A stretch of DNA of 64,000 bases from Qipengyuania gaetbuli. Lineage in GTDB: Bacteria; Pseudomonadota; Alphaproteobacteria; Sphingomonadales; Sphingomonadaceae. The notes below the pieces were generated by a model. That model worked only from the letters and a program-made list of their open reading frames with translations, ran no database searches and had not been told where the DNA came from. The translations under genes were made by a program, and so were the position numbers. Where the stretch lies: positions 2,202,001 to 2,266,000 of the forward strand of contig NZ_JAIUZO010000002.1 of NCBI RefSeq assembly GCF_020171365.1, given 5' to 3'. This document shows positions 44,592-53,979 of this stretch, piece by piece; within the stretch, counting starts at the first letter, position 1, and each line of letters opens with the position of its first letter.

Positions 44592-45884
44592 ATGAGCAAG
44601 TTCACCTTCAATATGCCCGACATCGGCGAAGGCATCGCCGAGGCCGAGATCGTCCAGTGGCACAAGAAAGTCGGCGACCGCGTCCAGGAGGACGAGGAAT
44701 TCGTCGACATGATGACCGACAAGGCCACCGTGCCGATGGAAAGTCCGGTCACCGGCACCATCGTCGAGGTCGCCGGCGAGGAAGGCGACATGGTCTCGAT
44801 CGGCTCGATGCTGGTCGTGATCGAGGTCGAGGGTGAGATTCCCGAAGACGTCGCCGAAGAAGCGCCTGCTCCGGCACCTGCTCCGAAGGCGGAGAAGGTC
44901 GAGGAGCGGATCGAGGTCGAAACTTCTGATGCAAGCGATGCCGACGACGCGCTGGCCGCCGATCCGGCACCCGAACCGCTGCCCGCGCCGACCCCGGCGC
45001 CCGAGCCCAAGGCTCACGCCAAGGTCCTCGCCACCCCGGCCGTGCGCAAGCGCGCCAGGGACCTCGGCATCGACCTTGCGCAGGTGAAGCCTTCGGAAGA
45101 GGGCCGCATCCGTCACGGCGATCTCGACCAGTTCCTGTCCTACAACTCCGGCTATTCGCCTGCCGCGAAAACGCGCCAGGACGAGGAGAAGAAGGTCATC
45201 GGCATGCGTCGCCGCATCGCCGAGAACATGGCTGCATCGAAGCGCAACATCCCGCACTTCTCCTATGTCGAGGAGATGGACGTAACGGACCTTGAAACCC
45301 TGCGCGCCCAGCTCAACGCCAATCGCGGCGATCGTCCCAAGCTGACGATCCTGCCGCTGCTGATCACGGCGATCTGCAAGACGCTGCCCGACTTTCCGAT
45401 GATCAACGCGCGCTACGATGACGAGGCGGGTGTGGTGACGCGGCACGGTTCGGTCAACATGGGCATGGCTGCACAGACCGATGCGGGCCTGATGGTCCCC
45501 GTTCTCCGCAATGCGCATGCGATGAACCTGTGGCAGCTCGCCAAGGAAATCTCGCGGCTTGCCGATGCAGCTCGCAGCGGCACGGCGAAGAAGGAAGAGA
45601 TGGAGGGCGGCACGCTGACCGTCACTTCGCTCGGCCCCCTCGGCGGCGTGGCGACCACGCCGGTCATCAACCGCCCCGAAGTCGCGATCATCGGCCCGAA
45701 CCGCATAATCGAGCGCCCGATGTACGTCTCCGACGGCATGGGCAGCGAGCGGATCGAGAAGCGCAAGCTGATGAACATCTCGATCAGCTGCGACCACCGC
45801 GTGGTCGACGGCTATGATGCCGCAAGCTTCATCCAGGCGCTGAAGAAGCTGATCGAGACGCCTGCGCTGATCCTCGTCGACTGA
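44592..45884 (+). CDS. Branched-chain 2-oxoacid dehydrogenase E2 (dihydrolipoyl acyltransferase)
   Basis: Seen: 430 residues. One lipoyl domain (FNMPDIGEGIAEAEIVQWHKKVGDRV, lipoyl Lys in MTDKATVPM at about residue 44), an acidic/proline/alanine linker, a peripheral-subunit-binding domain (KVLATPAVRKRARDLGIDLAQ), then the catalytic domain ending ISCDHRVVDGYDAASFIQAL with the active-site His and Asp. No E3 gene follows, so lipoamide dehydrogenase must be encoded elsewhere. Confidence 0.95.
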   Translation: MSKFTFNMPDIGEGIAEAEIVQWHKKVGDRVQEDEEFVDMMTDKATVPMESPVTGTIVEVAGEEGDMVSIGSMLVVIEVEGEIPEDVAEEAPAPAPAPKAEKVEERIEVETSDASDADDALAADPAPEPLPAPTPAPEPKAHAKVLATPAVRKRARDLGIDLAQVKPSEEGRIRHGDLDQFLSYNSGYSPAAKTRQDEEKKVIGMRRRIAENMAASKRNIPHFSYVEEMDVTDLETLRAQLNANRGDRPKLTILPLLITAICKTLPDFPMINARYDDEAGVVTRHGSVNMGMAAQTDAGLMVPVLRNAHAMNLWQLAKEISRLADAARSGTAKKEEMEGGTLTVTSLGPLGGVATTPVINRPEVAIIGPNRIIERPMYVSDGMGSERIEKRKLMNISISCDHRVVDGYDAASFIQALKKLIETPALILVD

Positions 45885-45904
45885 CCTGTGATAGGGTGTC
45901 GGGC

Positions 45905-46489
45905 ATGAAGACCGACACCCGAGTCGACGACTACATCGCCAAGGCCGCGCCTTTTGCGCAGCCCATCCTTCGGCACCTGCGGCAAGTGGCGCATGACGCG
46001 CTTCCCGAAGGCGCGGAGGACATCAAATGGGGCATGCCGCACTTCTGCCTGAAGGGTAAGAATGTCGCCGGCATGGCCGCATTCAAGGCGCATTGCTCCT
46101 TCACCATCCACGGCGAAGCGAAGCAGGGCGACGGCATGGGCCAGTGCGGCAAAATCGCCTCGCTCTCCGACCTTCCTGCAGACGCTGACCTCATCGCCCG
46201 CCTGCAGGACATTGCCGCCGTGATCGAGGCGGGCGGGAGCGCCACCGGCGGCGGCAAGAAGCGCGCCCCGGTGAAGGAAAGCGCCGTGCCGGAAGACCTA
46301 GCCGAACGCCTCGGCGTGAATGCTGCGGCCAAGACGACTTTCGACGGTTTCACCGCGGCGCAGCGGCGCGATTATGTGGACTGGATTACCGGGGCAAAGC
46401 GCGAGGCGACCCGCGCAAGCCGGCTCGACCAGGCGGTCGAATGGCTTGCCGAGGGCAAGAAGCGCTACTGGAAGTACGAGAACTGCTGA
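45905..46489 (+). CDS. DUF1801/YdeI-type protein
   Basis: Seen: 194 residues. YIAKAAPFAQPILRHLRQVAHDALPEGAEDIKWGMPHFCLKGKNVAGMAAFKAHCSF is the DUF1801 (YdhG-like) core; the C-terminal FDGFTAAQRRDYVDWITGAKREATRASRLDQAVEWLAEGKKRYWKY is the Bacteriocin-protection/YdeI tail. ATG chosen after GTGATAGGG. Function not well known; despite some database names it is not proven to protect against bacteriocins. Confidence 0.85.
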   Translation: MKTDTRVDDYIAKAAPFAQPILRHLRQVAHDALPEGAEDIKWGMPHFCLKGKNVAGMAAFKAHCSFTIHGEAKQGDGMGQCGKIASLSDLPADADLIARLQDIAAVIEAGGSATGGGKKRAPVKESAVPEDLAERLGVNAAAKTTFDGFTAAQRRDYVDWITGAKREATRASRLDQAVEWLAEGKKRYWKYENC

Positions 46490-46492
46490 ACG

Positions 46493-46615
46493 TCAGCGGG
46501 GCCAGCCGGACGGTGCCTCGTAACAACTGTCCTGGATATCGATGGCCGATTTCGCGGCGATCGCGCCGCCCCCGAGCAGCGCCAGCGATGCGATGAGTAA
46601 TGCCCCTTGCAACAT
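46493..46615 (-). CDS. 40-residue predicted exported/membrane microprotein
   Basis: Seen: ATG 46615 to TGA 46493, preceded by a strong ribosome site (GGGGGAAG, 5 bases before ATG). The protein starts MLQGALLIASLALLGGGAIA, followed by AKSAIDIQDSCYEAPSGWPR, so a signal-like helix and a 20-residue tail with a Cys. It is convergent with the DUF1801 gene. No known family. The ribosome site and the helix are the only support. Confidence 0.5.
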   Translation of the reverse strand: MLQGALLIASLALLGGGAIAAKSAIDIQDSCYEAPSGWPR

Positions 46616-46731
46616 GCGACTTCCCCCGTTCCCCCACGTGGAAATGCTGGCGGCAGTGTCGGCCCCAAATGGTTACTTTCGAGTAAATGCGAGAGCGGGA
46701 AAACAATCCGAAAAAAGGGGCGAAAAGCGCA

Positions 46732-46760
46732 TTGACAGGAATCGGAGTGCCGCCTAGATG
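46732..46760 (+). promoter_or_regulatory. Sigma-70-type promoter of tRNA-Asp
   Basis: TTGACA (46732-46737), 17-base spacer, TAGATG (46755-46760), about 33 bases upstream of the mature tRNA. Confidence 0.65.
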
Positions 46761-46796
46761 CGCGGCTCCCAAGAGGCACAGCGCCTAGATGCGCGG
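46751..46796 (+). repeat. 15-bp direct repeat at the tRNA-Asp 5' end
   Basis: CGCCTAGATGCGCGG occurs at 46751-46765 and 46782-46796; the second copy enters the first four bases of the tRNA. The first copy covers the promoter's -10 element. Confidence 0.8.
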
Positions 46797-46869
46797 GTGT
46801 AGCTCAGTTGGTTAGAGTATCGGCCTGTCACGCCGAGGGTCGCGGGTTCGAGTCCCGTCACTCGCGCCA
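46793..46869 (+). tRNA. tRNA-Asp (anticodon GTC)
   Basis: 77 bases with encoded CCA. Acceptor GCGGGTG/CACTCGC (one G-T pair), D-arm AGCTCAGTTGGTTAGAGT, anticodon stem TCGGC/GCCGA with loop CTGTCAC, T-arm GGTTCGAGTCC. Confidence 0.97.
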
Positions 46870-46901
46870 CTTGGGACATTCTTCAGTTTTGAAGATGCGT
46901 G

Positions 46902-46927
46902 AAAGCGGGGCTTCGGCCCCGCTTTTT
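46902..46927 (+). terminator. Intrinsic terminator after tRNA-Asp
   Basis: Stem AAAGCGGGGC / GCCCCGCTTT around a TTCG tetraloop (46912-46915) with a five-T run. Convergent with the DUF2842 gene, so it may serve both strands. Confidence 0.85.
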
Positions 46928-46940
46928 CGTTTTGGGCGCC

Positions 46941-47174
46941 TTATTCCTTGTCCGAAGGCGGCGACCAGCGCCCCGTTTCCATCCAGATCAGGAAACGCCG
47001 CAGCGGCAGCAGCCAGACGAGCCCCAGGAACAGGTAGATCACCGTCTGCACCAGCGCGTTCCAGCCGCCGATCACTTCGGGCACGTAGCGCGCGACGAGG
47101 ATGCCGTAGACCAGTAGCGCCAGCAGCAGGCCCATGAGGCCGACGGGAATACGCCAGGTTGGTTCGTTTCTCAT
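46941..47174 (-). CDS. DUF2842 family small membrane protein
   Basis: Seen: 77 residues with two membrane spans: PVGLMGLLLALLVYGILVAR and ALVQTVIYLFLGLVWLLP, then PLRRFLIWMETGRW. This is the alphaproteobacterial DUF2842 pattern. Start overlaps the stop of the folate enzyme gene by 4 bases. Function unknown. Confidence 0.85.
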   Translation of the reverse strand: MRNEPTWRIPVGLMGLLLALLVYGILVARYVPEVIGGWNALVQTVIYLFLGLVWLLPLRRFLIWMETGRWSPPSDKE

Positions 47175-47767
47175 GCGAAGGGTCCGTAAAGGCGGGTAGT
47201 GGTGACGACGGCATCGAGCCTGCGGTCATGCGGCTCGGTCGGCAGCGCGGCAACCAGCTGGCTGTCCCAGGCGAGCCCGATGGCTTTCGCAGAGGGATGG
47301 GCGTCCAGCCAGCGGTCGTAATGCCCGCCGCCCTGGCCCAGCCGCTCTCCGCGATCGGTAAAGCCGACCAGCGGGACGAACAGCACGTCCGGCGAAGCTG
47401 GCAAAGCGTCTGCTCCAGGCTGCAGCAGGCCGAAGGGACCGACCTCGAGGTCGCTTTCCTCGAACGGGTCTTCGAACAGAGCGAATTCCATCGGCGCATT
47501 GCGGGTGGCGAAACGCGGCAGGGCAAGGGTGTGGCCCCGTTCGTACAGGAACTTGGCATAGGACGCGGCTGGCGCTTCGTGCGGATTGGCACGGTACAGG
47601 CCGATCACCGCTCCTTCCGGCAGCAGGCCGAGCAGGGGCGCAGGCGGGCGATGAAAGACCAGCGCGCGCATGCTTTCGGGCAGGGCCTCGACCGTCTCTC
47701 GCCGGGCGGCGCGCAGTTGCTTGCGAAGTTCGTCCTTGGTCACTGCCGCCTCATCAACTCGATTCAT
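47171..47767 (-). CDS. 5-formyltetrahydrofolate cyclo-ligase
   Basis: Seen: 198 residues from ATG 47767: TKDELRKQLRAARRETVEALP, AVIGLYRANPHEAP, LALPRFATRNAPMEFALF, FGLLQP, and the ATP/substrate motif LGQGGGHYDRWL. Converts 5-formyl-THF to methenyl-THF. It lies just downstream of 6S RNA, a conserved pairing in proteobacteria. An upstream ATG at 47827 would extend into the end of the RNA region and adds a non-family sequence. Confidence 0.93.
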   Translation of the reverse strand: MNRVDEAAVTKDELRKQLRAARRETVEALPESMRALVFHRPPAPLLGLLPEGAVIGLYRANPHEAPAASYAKFLYERGHTLALPRFATRNAPMEFALFEDPFEESDLEVGPFGLLQPGADALPASPDVLFVPLVGFTDRGERLGQGGGHYDRWLDAHPSAKAIGLAWDSQLVAALPTEPHDRRLDAVVTTTRLYGPFA

Positions 47768-47874
47768 CGGGCGGAATGCCCGCAAGCCCGACCGGGCGCC
47801 CGCAGCGACGCGACCGCAAGGTCGCATGAGCGAGGAGGTCGCACGCCGGATGGCGTGCGGACACCGAAAAGAGT

Positions 47875-48044
47875 GGCGGAACCACCATGGGTCGTTGCCG
47901 GAAAATCCTCTGACGCCTTCACGTCAGGTGGGCGCCGTATATCCGGATCGCCGGGACGAACCCGCCAACCAGGTAGGGACAGCTCCCTTGGATTGCTTAT
48001 AGCCTCAGGGATGTTTCATGCGGCTCGTGCCGGGCAGTCCCGCC
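47875..48044 (-). ncRNA. ssrS: 6S RNA
   Basis: Minus strand, about 170 bases. The 5' end GGCGGGACTGCC pairs over 12 positions (with G-U pairs) with the 3' end GGTGGTTCCGCC, forming the closing stem. Inside are alternating helices, including CTGACG/CGTCAG in the 3' half, around a central bubble. Position between zapA and 5-formyl-THF cyclo-ligase is the conserved 6S location. A TAAATA (48056-48051) sits 7 bases upstream of the predicted 5' end. 6S RNA binds sigma-70 RNA polymerase. Ends are approximate. Confidence 0.82.
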
Positions 48045-48053
48045 GCGGCCTAT

Positions 48054-48395
48054 TTAGGAGGCCTGCGAGCGCCCCTCAAGAGCCGATGCAGCGTTTTCGA
48101 ACGCAGTGGCAAGGCGTTCCAGCTTTCCGGCCACGGCGTCGCTGTCGAGCGGCGATCCCGCAGGTGCGGGCGAGGGTGCAGCCGAGCCGCCCTTGTTGCG
48201 GGCTTCGTCGGCCTCGTCTGCCAGCATCAGAGCGGCGAAGAGCAGGTTCTTGGCCTCGTTGCTGGTGAGATTGCCGCCCATCGACTTGAGCTTGGCATCG
48301 ACCAGGCCGCCGAGATATTCGATCCGCTGTTCCTGGCCGGCTGCGCAGCCCACAGTGTAGCTGCGCTCGCCGATGGTGAGACGGACCTCGCTCAC
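48054..48395 (-). CDS. zapA: Cell division protein ZapA
   Basis: Seen: 113 residues from GTG 48395: SEVRLTIGERSYTVGCAAGQ, then EQRIEYLGGLVDAKLKSMGG (the ZapA signature) and NLLFAALMLADEADEARNKG, then a low-complexity linker and a final helix. Promotes FtsZ filament bundling at mid-cell. It overlaps the coiled-coil gene by 4 bases; its stop codon overlaps the -10 element of 6S RNA. Confidence 0.92.
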   Translation of the reverse strand: MSEVRLTIGERSYTVGCAAGQEQRIEYLGGLVDAKLKSMGGNLTSNEAKNLLFAALMLADEADEARNKGGSAAPSPAPAGSPLDSDAVAGKLERLATAFENAASALEGRSQAS

Positions 48396-48583
48396 CGTTC
48401 CAGCCCCGCGATCAGCGTATCCAGTTCGGACAGGCTGGCAGTGACCTGTTCGCGCAGTGCTTCGTGCTTCTGCACGAGTGCCGCCGAAGCCGACGAAGAG
48501 CGCGAAAGCGCGGCTTGGGTCTCGATGCGGGCGAGCGCTTTTTCGATCCTGTCGATGGCCGTTGTGATGCGCGCGTCGCTCAT
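48392..48583 (-). CDS. Small coiled-coil protein upstream of zapA
   Basis: Seen: 63 residues, MSDARITTAIDRIEKALARI followed by a heptad-like helix to LSELDTLIAGLER. No membrane span. Translation is coupled to zapA through a GTGA overlap. Homologues occur in this position in alphaproteobacteria (family knowledge); possibly a division accessory factor, function unproven. Confidence 0.8.
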   Translation of the reverse strand: MSDARITTAIDRIEKALARIETQAALSRSSSASAALVQKHEALREQVTASLSELDTLIAGLER

Positions 48584-48760
48584 AGTGCGTAGAAATACCA
48601 AGAATCGCGTTGCCGCGCAAAGGTTTGGGGTGTGCTGTTGATAAGTTGCTCAAGGGTCGGCCCCGCAGGCCTGTCCCCAGCCCTCGGCTTGACCTTGTCG
48701 CACGCCTCCGCGAAGGGTGCGCGCGCGTCGAATCGGCCCTTTTTCGCGGAGATACCAAGC

Positions 48761-50761
48761 ATGACAATCGACACTGCCCGCATGGTCCAGATGGCCAACG
48801 CCATCAGGGCTCTTTCGATGGATGCGGTGCAGGCGGCAAACTCGGGGCATCCCGGCATGCCGATGGGCATGGCCGACGCCGCGACGGTGCTGTGGAGCGA
48901 ATATCTGCGCCATGACCCTGCCGCGCCGAACTGGGCCGATCGCGACCGCTTCGTGCTGTCGGCCGGCCACGGCTCGATGCTGATCTACGCGCTGCTCCAC
49001 CTGTCGGGCTACGAGCGTCCGACGATGGACGACATCCGCAACTTCCGCCAGCTTGGCAGCCCCTGCGCCGGCCACCCGGAAAACTTCCTCCTCGACGGCG
49101 TGGAATGCACTACCGGCCCGCTCGGCCAGGGCCTTGCGATGGCTGTCGGCATGGCGATTGCAGAACGTCACCTCAACGCGGTCTTCTCCGACCGGCTGGT
49201 CGACCACCGCACCTGGGTGATCGCGGGCGACGGGTGCCTGATGGAAGGCATCAACCACGAAGCGATCGGGCTTGCCGGCCACCTCAAGCTGGGCCGCATG
49301 AACGTGCTGTGGGACGACAACCGCATCACCATCGACGGCGATACCGACCTGTCGACGAGCGAGGACATCAAGGCCCGCTACGAGGCGACCGGCTGGCATG
49401 TGACCATCTGCGACGGCCATGATTTCGCGGACATCCGCCGCGCGCTCGACGAAGCGCTGGCCGACGAGCGCCCCTCGCTGATCGCCTGCCGCACCGTCAT
49501 CGGCAAGGGCGCCCCGAACAAGCAGGGCGGCCACAACGTCCACGGCGCGCCGCTGGGCGCGGACGAAATTGCCGCCGCCCGGGAATATCTCGGCTGGGAC
49601 GCAGAGCCGTTCACCGTGCCCGACGCGATCCTTGCCGACTGGCGCTCGACCGCCGAGAGCGGGAAGGCCGCCCATGCGGAATGGCGCCAGCGTCTCGAAG
49701 CCGACAGCGCGGCGCGGGCCGCGTTCGAGAACCACATGGCGGGCGTCGGCAATCTCGCCAGCCCTGCGCTGGAAAGCTACATCCGCGATCTCGCCGCCAA
49801 TCCCAAGACCGTCGCTACCCGCAAGGCATCGGAAATGGCACTCGGCCCGCTGACCGAGAAGCTGCCCCAGCTGATCGGCGGTTCGGCCGACCTCACCGGC
49901 TCGAACAACACCAAGACCGCCTCCACCGCGCCCTTCAGTGCGGACGATTACAGCGGCCGCTATCTCTATTACGGCATCCGCGAATTCGGCATGGCCGCCG
50001 CGATGAACGGCATGGCGCTGCACGGCGGCGTTGCGCCTTATGGCGGCACCTTCCTGATCTTCAGCGACTATTGCCGCAATGCGATCCGCCTGTCGGCGCT
50101 GCAGCAAATCAACGTAACCTACGTCCTGACGCACGACAGCATTGGCCTTGGCGAAGACGGCCCGACCCACCAGCCGATCGAGCAGGTGATGAGCCTGCGC
50201 CTGATCCCCAATCTCAACGTCTATCGCCCGTGCGACACGATCGAGACGGCGGAATGCTGGGCGCTGGCGCTCGAAGCGCCGACCACGCCTGCTGTGCTCG
50301 CGCTGAGCCGCCAGAACCTGCCGCAGCTGCGCGGCGAAGGCGATGCCGACTGGAGCGCGGCGAGCAACCGCAGCGCCAAGGGCGCCTATCGCCTCAAGGC
50401 CGCCGATGCCGACCGCAAGGTCGTGCTGGTGGCGACCGGTTCGGAAGTCGAGGTGGCCATGGCCTGTGCCGCCAGCCTCGAGGAACAGGGCATCGGCGCG
50501 GACGTCGTCTCGATGCCGTGCATGGAACTTTTCGCGCAGCAGGACGCGGCCTACCGCGCCGACGTGCTGCCGGCAGAAGCGCTCAAGGTCTCGATCGAGG
50601 CGGGCGTCACGCAGGGCTGGGAACGCTTTGTCGGCGTCGACGGCCTGACCATCGGCATCGACCGCTTCGGCGCATCCGCCCCGGCCGGTGACCTCTACGC
50701 GAAATTCGGTATCACCGCGGAGGCGATCGTCCCGCAAATCATCAACAAATTGAACGGCTAA
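48761..50761 (+). CDS. tkt: Transketolase
   Basis: Seen: 666 residues from ATG 48761 (GGAG upstream). [33 protein letters not shown], the thiamine diphosphate motif [20 protein letters not shown]...[48 protein letters not shown] and [20 protein letters not shown]. Full length. First gene of a tkt-gap-pgk-fba run joining pentose phosphate pathway and glycolysis. Confidence 0.97.
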   Translation: MTIDTARMVQMANAIRALSMDAVQAANSGHPGMPMGMADAATVLWSEYLRHDPAAPNWADRDRFVLSAGHGSMLIYALLHLSGYERPTMDDIRNFRQLGSPCAGHPENFLLDGVECTTGPLGQGLAMAVGMAIAERHLNAVFSDRLVDHRTWVIAGDGCLMEGINHEAIGLAGHLKLGRMNVLWDDNRITIDGDTDLSTSEDIKARYEATGWHVTICDGHDFADIRRALDEALADERPSLIACRTVIGKGAPNKQGGHNVHGAPLGADEIAAAREYLGWDAEPFTVPDAILADWRSTAESGKAAHAEWRQRLEADSAARAAFENHMAGVGNLASPALESYIRDLAANPKTVATRKASEMALGPLTEKLPQLIGGSADLTGSNNTKTASTAPFSADDYSGRYLYYGIREFGMAAAMNGMALHGGVAPYGGTFLIFSDYCRNAIRLSALQQINVTYVLTHDSIGLGEDGPTHQPIEQVMSLRLIPNLNVYRPCDTIETAECWALALEAPTTPAVLALSRQNLPQLRGEGDADWSAASNRSAKGAYRLKAADADRKVVLVATGSEVEVAMACAASLEEQGIGADVVSMPCMELFAQQDAAYRADVLPAEALKVSIEAGVTQGWERFVGVDGLTIGIDRFGASAPAGDLYAKFGITAEAIVPQIINKLNG

Positions 50762-50777
50762 GCAGGAGTTCTTCCCA

Positions 50778-51785
50778 ATGGCGACCAAGGTTGCAATCAA
50801 CGGTTTCGGACGTATCGGTCGCCTTGTGGCGCGCGCTATCCTGGAGCGTAACGACCACGACCTCGAGCTGGTGTCGATCAACGACCTGTCCGACACCAAG
50901 TCGAACGCGCTGCTGTTCGGTTTCGACAGCACCCACGGCCGCTTCCCCGGCACGGTCGAAGTGGACGGCGAAGACCTCGTCATCAACGGCAAGCACGTGC
51001 GCGTCACCAGCGAACGCGATCCCGGCAAGCTGCCGCACGCCGAAATGGGCGTGGACATCGTGATGGAATGCACCGGCTTCTTCCAGTCGGACGAAGCGGC
51101 CCGCCCGCACCTTGCGGCAGGCGCCAAGCGCGTGATCATCTCGGCCCCGGCAACGGGCGTGTCGAAGACCATCGTCTACGGCGTGAACCACGACACGCTG
51201 ACCGCTGACGACGACATCATCTCGAACGCCAGCTGCACCACCAACTGCCTCGCACCGGTCGCCAAGGTCCTGCAGGATCTCGTCGGGATCGAGCGCGGCT
51301 TCATGACCACGATCCACAGCTACACCAACGACCAGCGCATGCTCGACCAGATCCACAAGGACCTGCGCCGTGCCCGCGGCGGTGCGCAGAACATGATCCC
51401 GACCACCACCGGCGCTGCCCGTGCGGTCGGCCTCGTCCTGCCCGAACTGAAGGGCAAGCTGGACGGTTCGTCGGTCCGTGTGCCGACGCCGAACGTTTCG
51501 CTGGTCGACCTGACCTTCGTCCCTGGCCGCGATACCACGGCAGAGGAAATCAACGCCGCGCTCAAGGCCGCAGCGGAAGGCAAGATGAAGGGCGTGCTCG
51601 ACTACACCGACCAGCCGCTCGTCAGCAGCGACTTCAACCACCACCCGGCCAGCTCGACCGTCGACAGCCTCGAAACCGCCGTTCTCGAAGGCAAGCTGGC
51701 GCGCGTCGTCAGCTGGTACGACAACGAGTGGGGCTTCTCGAACCGCATGATCGACACCACCGGCGTGATGGGGAAGTTCCTCTAA
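50778..51785 (+). CDS. gap: Glyceraldehyde-3-phosphate dehydrogenase
   Basis: Seen: 335 residues. [18 protein letters not shown] (NAD-binding), [22 protein letters not shown], catalytic [37 protein letters not shown], and [13 protein letters not shown]. The Asp after the dinucleotide fold favours NAD. Starts 16 bases after tkt and ends 10 bases before pgk. Confidence 0.98.
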   Translation: MATKVAINGFGRIGRLVARAILERNDHDLELVSINDLSDTKSNALLFGFDSTHGRFPGTVEVDGEDLVINGKHVRVTSERDPGKLPHAEMGVDIVMECTGFFQSDEAARPHLAAGAKRVIISAPATGVSKTIVYGVNHDTLTADDDIISNASCTTNCLAPVAKVLQDLVGIERGFMTTIHSYTNDQRMLDQIHKDLRRARGGAQNMIPTTTGAARAVGLVLPELKGKLDGSSVRVPTPNVSLVDLTFVPGRDTTAEEINAALKAAAEGKMKGVLDYTDQPLVSSDFNHHPASSTVDSLETAVLEGKLARVVSWYDNEWGFSNRMIDTTGVMGKFL

Positions 51786-51795
51786 GGACACTCAG

Positions 51796-53007
51796 ATGAG
51801 CAAATTCAGGACCCTGGACGACCTTGGGGACGACCTTGGCGACGTAACCGGCAAGGTCGCGCTGGTGCGCGTCGATCTCAACCTGCCGATGCAGGAAGGG
51901 CGCGCCAGCGACGTCACCCGCGTCGAGGCGGTCAAGGAGACCATCCTCGAGTTGTCGGACAAGGGCGCCAAGGTCCTGTTGCTCGCGCATTTCGGCCGCC
52001 CCAAGGGCCAGCGCCACTCGACCATGAGCACCAGCATGGTGCAGGGCGATGTCGAGCGGGTGCTGGACAAGGAAATCATGTTCATCCCCGAAGTTTCGGG
52101 GCCGGTGGTCGAACAATCGATCGGCATCCTGCGCGCTGGCGATATCGGCCTGCTCGACAACGTGCGGTTCTGGCCGGGCGAGGAAGCGAACGATCCCGAA
52201 TTCGCCAAGGCCATTGCGGCGCATGGCGACTTCTACGTCAACGACGCTTTCTCCGCCGCGCACCGCGCCCACGCCTCGACCGAAGGGCTGGCGCATTTCC
52301 TCCCCGCCTATGCGGGCCGCGCGATGGAAGCGGAACTAAGGGCGCTCGACGCCGCGCTCGGCGCGCCGCAGACGCCGGTAGCTGCCGTGGTTGGCGGGGC
52401 CAAGGTCTCGACCAAGCTCGACGTGCTCGAAAACCTCGTCGGCAAGGTGCAGCACCTCATCATCGGCGGCGGCATGGCCAACACCTTCCTCGCCGCGCGC
52501 GGGGTCGATGTGGGCAAGTCGCTGTGCGAGCACGACCTGACCGACACCGCCAACCGCATCATGGACACGGCCGACCATGCCGGCTGCACCGTGCACCTGC
52601 CCTATGACGTGGTGGTAGCGAAGGAATTCGCGGCCAATCCGGCGAGCATGCGGGTCTGCAACGTCCACGAGGTTGCCGCGGACGAGATGATCCTCGACGT
52701 CGGCCCGCTGGCGGTGGAGGCCCTTGGCGACGTGCTCAAGACCTGCCGCACGCTGGTCTGGAACGGCCCGATGGGCGCGTTCGAGACCGAACCGTTCGAT
52801 GCCGCGACGGTCGCGCTCGCCAAGACCGCAGCCGCGCTGACGCAGGATGGTTCGCTCACCTCGGTCGCGGGCGGGGGCGATACGGTCGCCGCGCTGGCCC
52901 ATGCCGGGGTGAAGGACGAGTTCACCTTCGTCTCGACCGCAGGCGGCGCCTTCCTCGAGTGGATGGAAGGCAAGGACCTGCCCGGGGTCGCCGCCCTCAA
53001 CAAGTAA
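51796..53007 (+). CDS. pgk: Phosphoglycerate kinase
   Basis: Seen: 403 residues. KVALVRVDLNLPMQEGRASD, LLLAHFGRPKG, LLDNVRFWPGEEAND, VNDAFSAAHRAHAST, VAAVVGGAKVSTKLDVLENL, TLVWNGPMGAFETEPFD and SVAGGGDTVAAL. All substrate and ATP motifs present. It follows gap directly. Confidence 0.98.
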   Translation: MSKFRTLDDLGDDLGDVTGKVALVRVDLNLPMQEGRASDVTRVEAVKETILELSDKGAKVLLLAHFGRPKGQRHSTMSTSMVQGDVERVLDKEIMFIPEVSGPVVEQSIGILRAGDIGLLDNVRFWPGEEANDPEFAKAIAAHGDFYVNDAFSAAHRAHASTEGLAHFLPAYAGRAMEAELRALDAALGAPQTPVAAVVGGAKVSTKLDVLENLVGKVQHLIIGGGMANTFLAARGVDVGKSLCEHDLTDTANRIMDTADHAGCTVHLPYDVVVAKEFAANPASMRVCNVHEVAADEMILDVGPLAVEALGDVLKTCRTLVWNGPMGAFETEPFDAATVALAKTAAALTQDGSLTSVAGGGDTVAALAHAGVKDEFTFVSTAGGAFLEWMEGKDLPGVAALNK

Positions 53008-53087
53008 TCCTCGCGTTCCTGTTGCAGCTGCGAAGAGCCGCCGCTAAGGGGCCGTGCATACCTATGCACGCACCAGCGAGGACGGAC

Positions 53088-53975
53088 ATGAATTTCGAGG
53101 AAATGCGCCAGCGTATCGCCACCGGTCAGGGCTTCATCGCGGCGCTCGACCAGTCGGGCGGATCGACCCCCAAGGCGCTCAAGGGCTACGGCATCGAAGA
53201 GGGTGCCTGGACCACGGAGGACGAAATGTTCGGCCTGATCCACGAAATGCGCCAGCGCATCATCGAGGCACCCTGCTTCGGCAACGGCAAGGTCATCGGC
53301 GCGATCCTGTTCGAAAAGACCATGGACGGCCAGAGCGGCGGCAAGAGCGTGCCCCACCGCCTTGCCGAACGCGGCATCGTTCCCTTCCTCAAGGTCGACA
53401 AGGGGCTTGAGGACGAGCGTGACGGTGCGCAGCTGATGAAGCCCAACCCGGGCCTTGAAGACATGTGCAACCGTGCCCGCGAACTGGGCGTCTTCGGCAC
53501 CAAGATGCGCAGCGTAGTGAAGTCGGCCAATCCGGCCGGCATCAAGGCCGCCGTGCACCAGCAGTTCGCCGAAGGCGCGCGTATCCTGTCCTGCGGCCTC
53601 GTCCCGATCCTGGAGCCGGAATACGACATCACTGCCGCCGACCGCGCGGAAGGCGAAAAGATCATGCTCGCCGCGATCGAGGAAGGGCTGGATGCGCTGC
53701 CGGAAGGCCAGCAGATCATGCTCAAGCTGTCGATCCCCAAGGACGCAGGCCTCTATTCGGGCCTGACCAGCCACCCCAAGGTGCTGCGTGTCGTGGCACT
53801 GTCGGGCGGCTATTCGACCGACGAAGCGTGCAAACACCTGGCGCAGAACCCGGGCATGATCGCCAGCTTCAGCCGCGGCCTGCTGCAGGACCTGCGCGCC
53901 ACGCAGAGCGACGAGGAATTCGACGGCACGCTGTCGGGCGCGATCGACCAGATCCACGCCGCCAGCATCGCCTGA
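53088..53975 (+). CDS. Fructose-bisphosphate aldolase, class I
   Basis: Seen: 295 residues from ATG 53088 (GAGGA 6 bases upstream). FIAALDQSGGSTPKALKGYGI, GAILFEKTMDGQSGGKSVPHRLAERGIVPFLKVDKGL, KMRSVVK, GLVPILEPEYDI and IMLKLSIPKDAGLY, which includes the likely Schiff-base lysine. Class I, metal-independent form, as in other sphingomonads. The 80-base gap after pgk may hold its own promoter. Confidence 0.94.
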   Translation: MNFEEMRQRIATGQGFIAALDQSGGSTPKALKGYGIEEGAWTTEDEMFGLIHEMRQRIIEAPCFGNGKVIGAILFEKTMDGQSGGKSVPHRLAERGIVPFLKVDKGLEDERDGAQLMKPNPGLEDMCNRARELGVFGTKMRSVVKSANPAGIKAAVHQQFAEGARILSCGLVPILEPEYDITAADRAEGEKIMLAAIEEGLDALPEGQQIMLKLSIPKDAGLYSGLTSHPKVLRVVALSGGYSTDEACKHLAQNPGMIASFSRGLLQDLRATQSDEEFDGTLSGAIDQIHAASIA

Positions 53976-53979
53976 CGAC

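Noticed and set aside
43223..45010. Ser/Ala-rich minus-strand frame over the E1/E2 genes
   Set aside because: Mirror of the E2 linker and E1 subunits, with no signal peptide or domain.
48650..51172. 840-codon minus-strand frame opposite transketolase and GAPDH
   Set aside because: Antisense to two fully conserved enzymes. Length reflects third-position GC, and no domain is visible.
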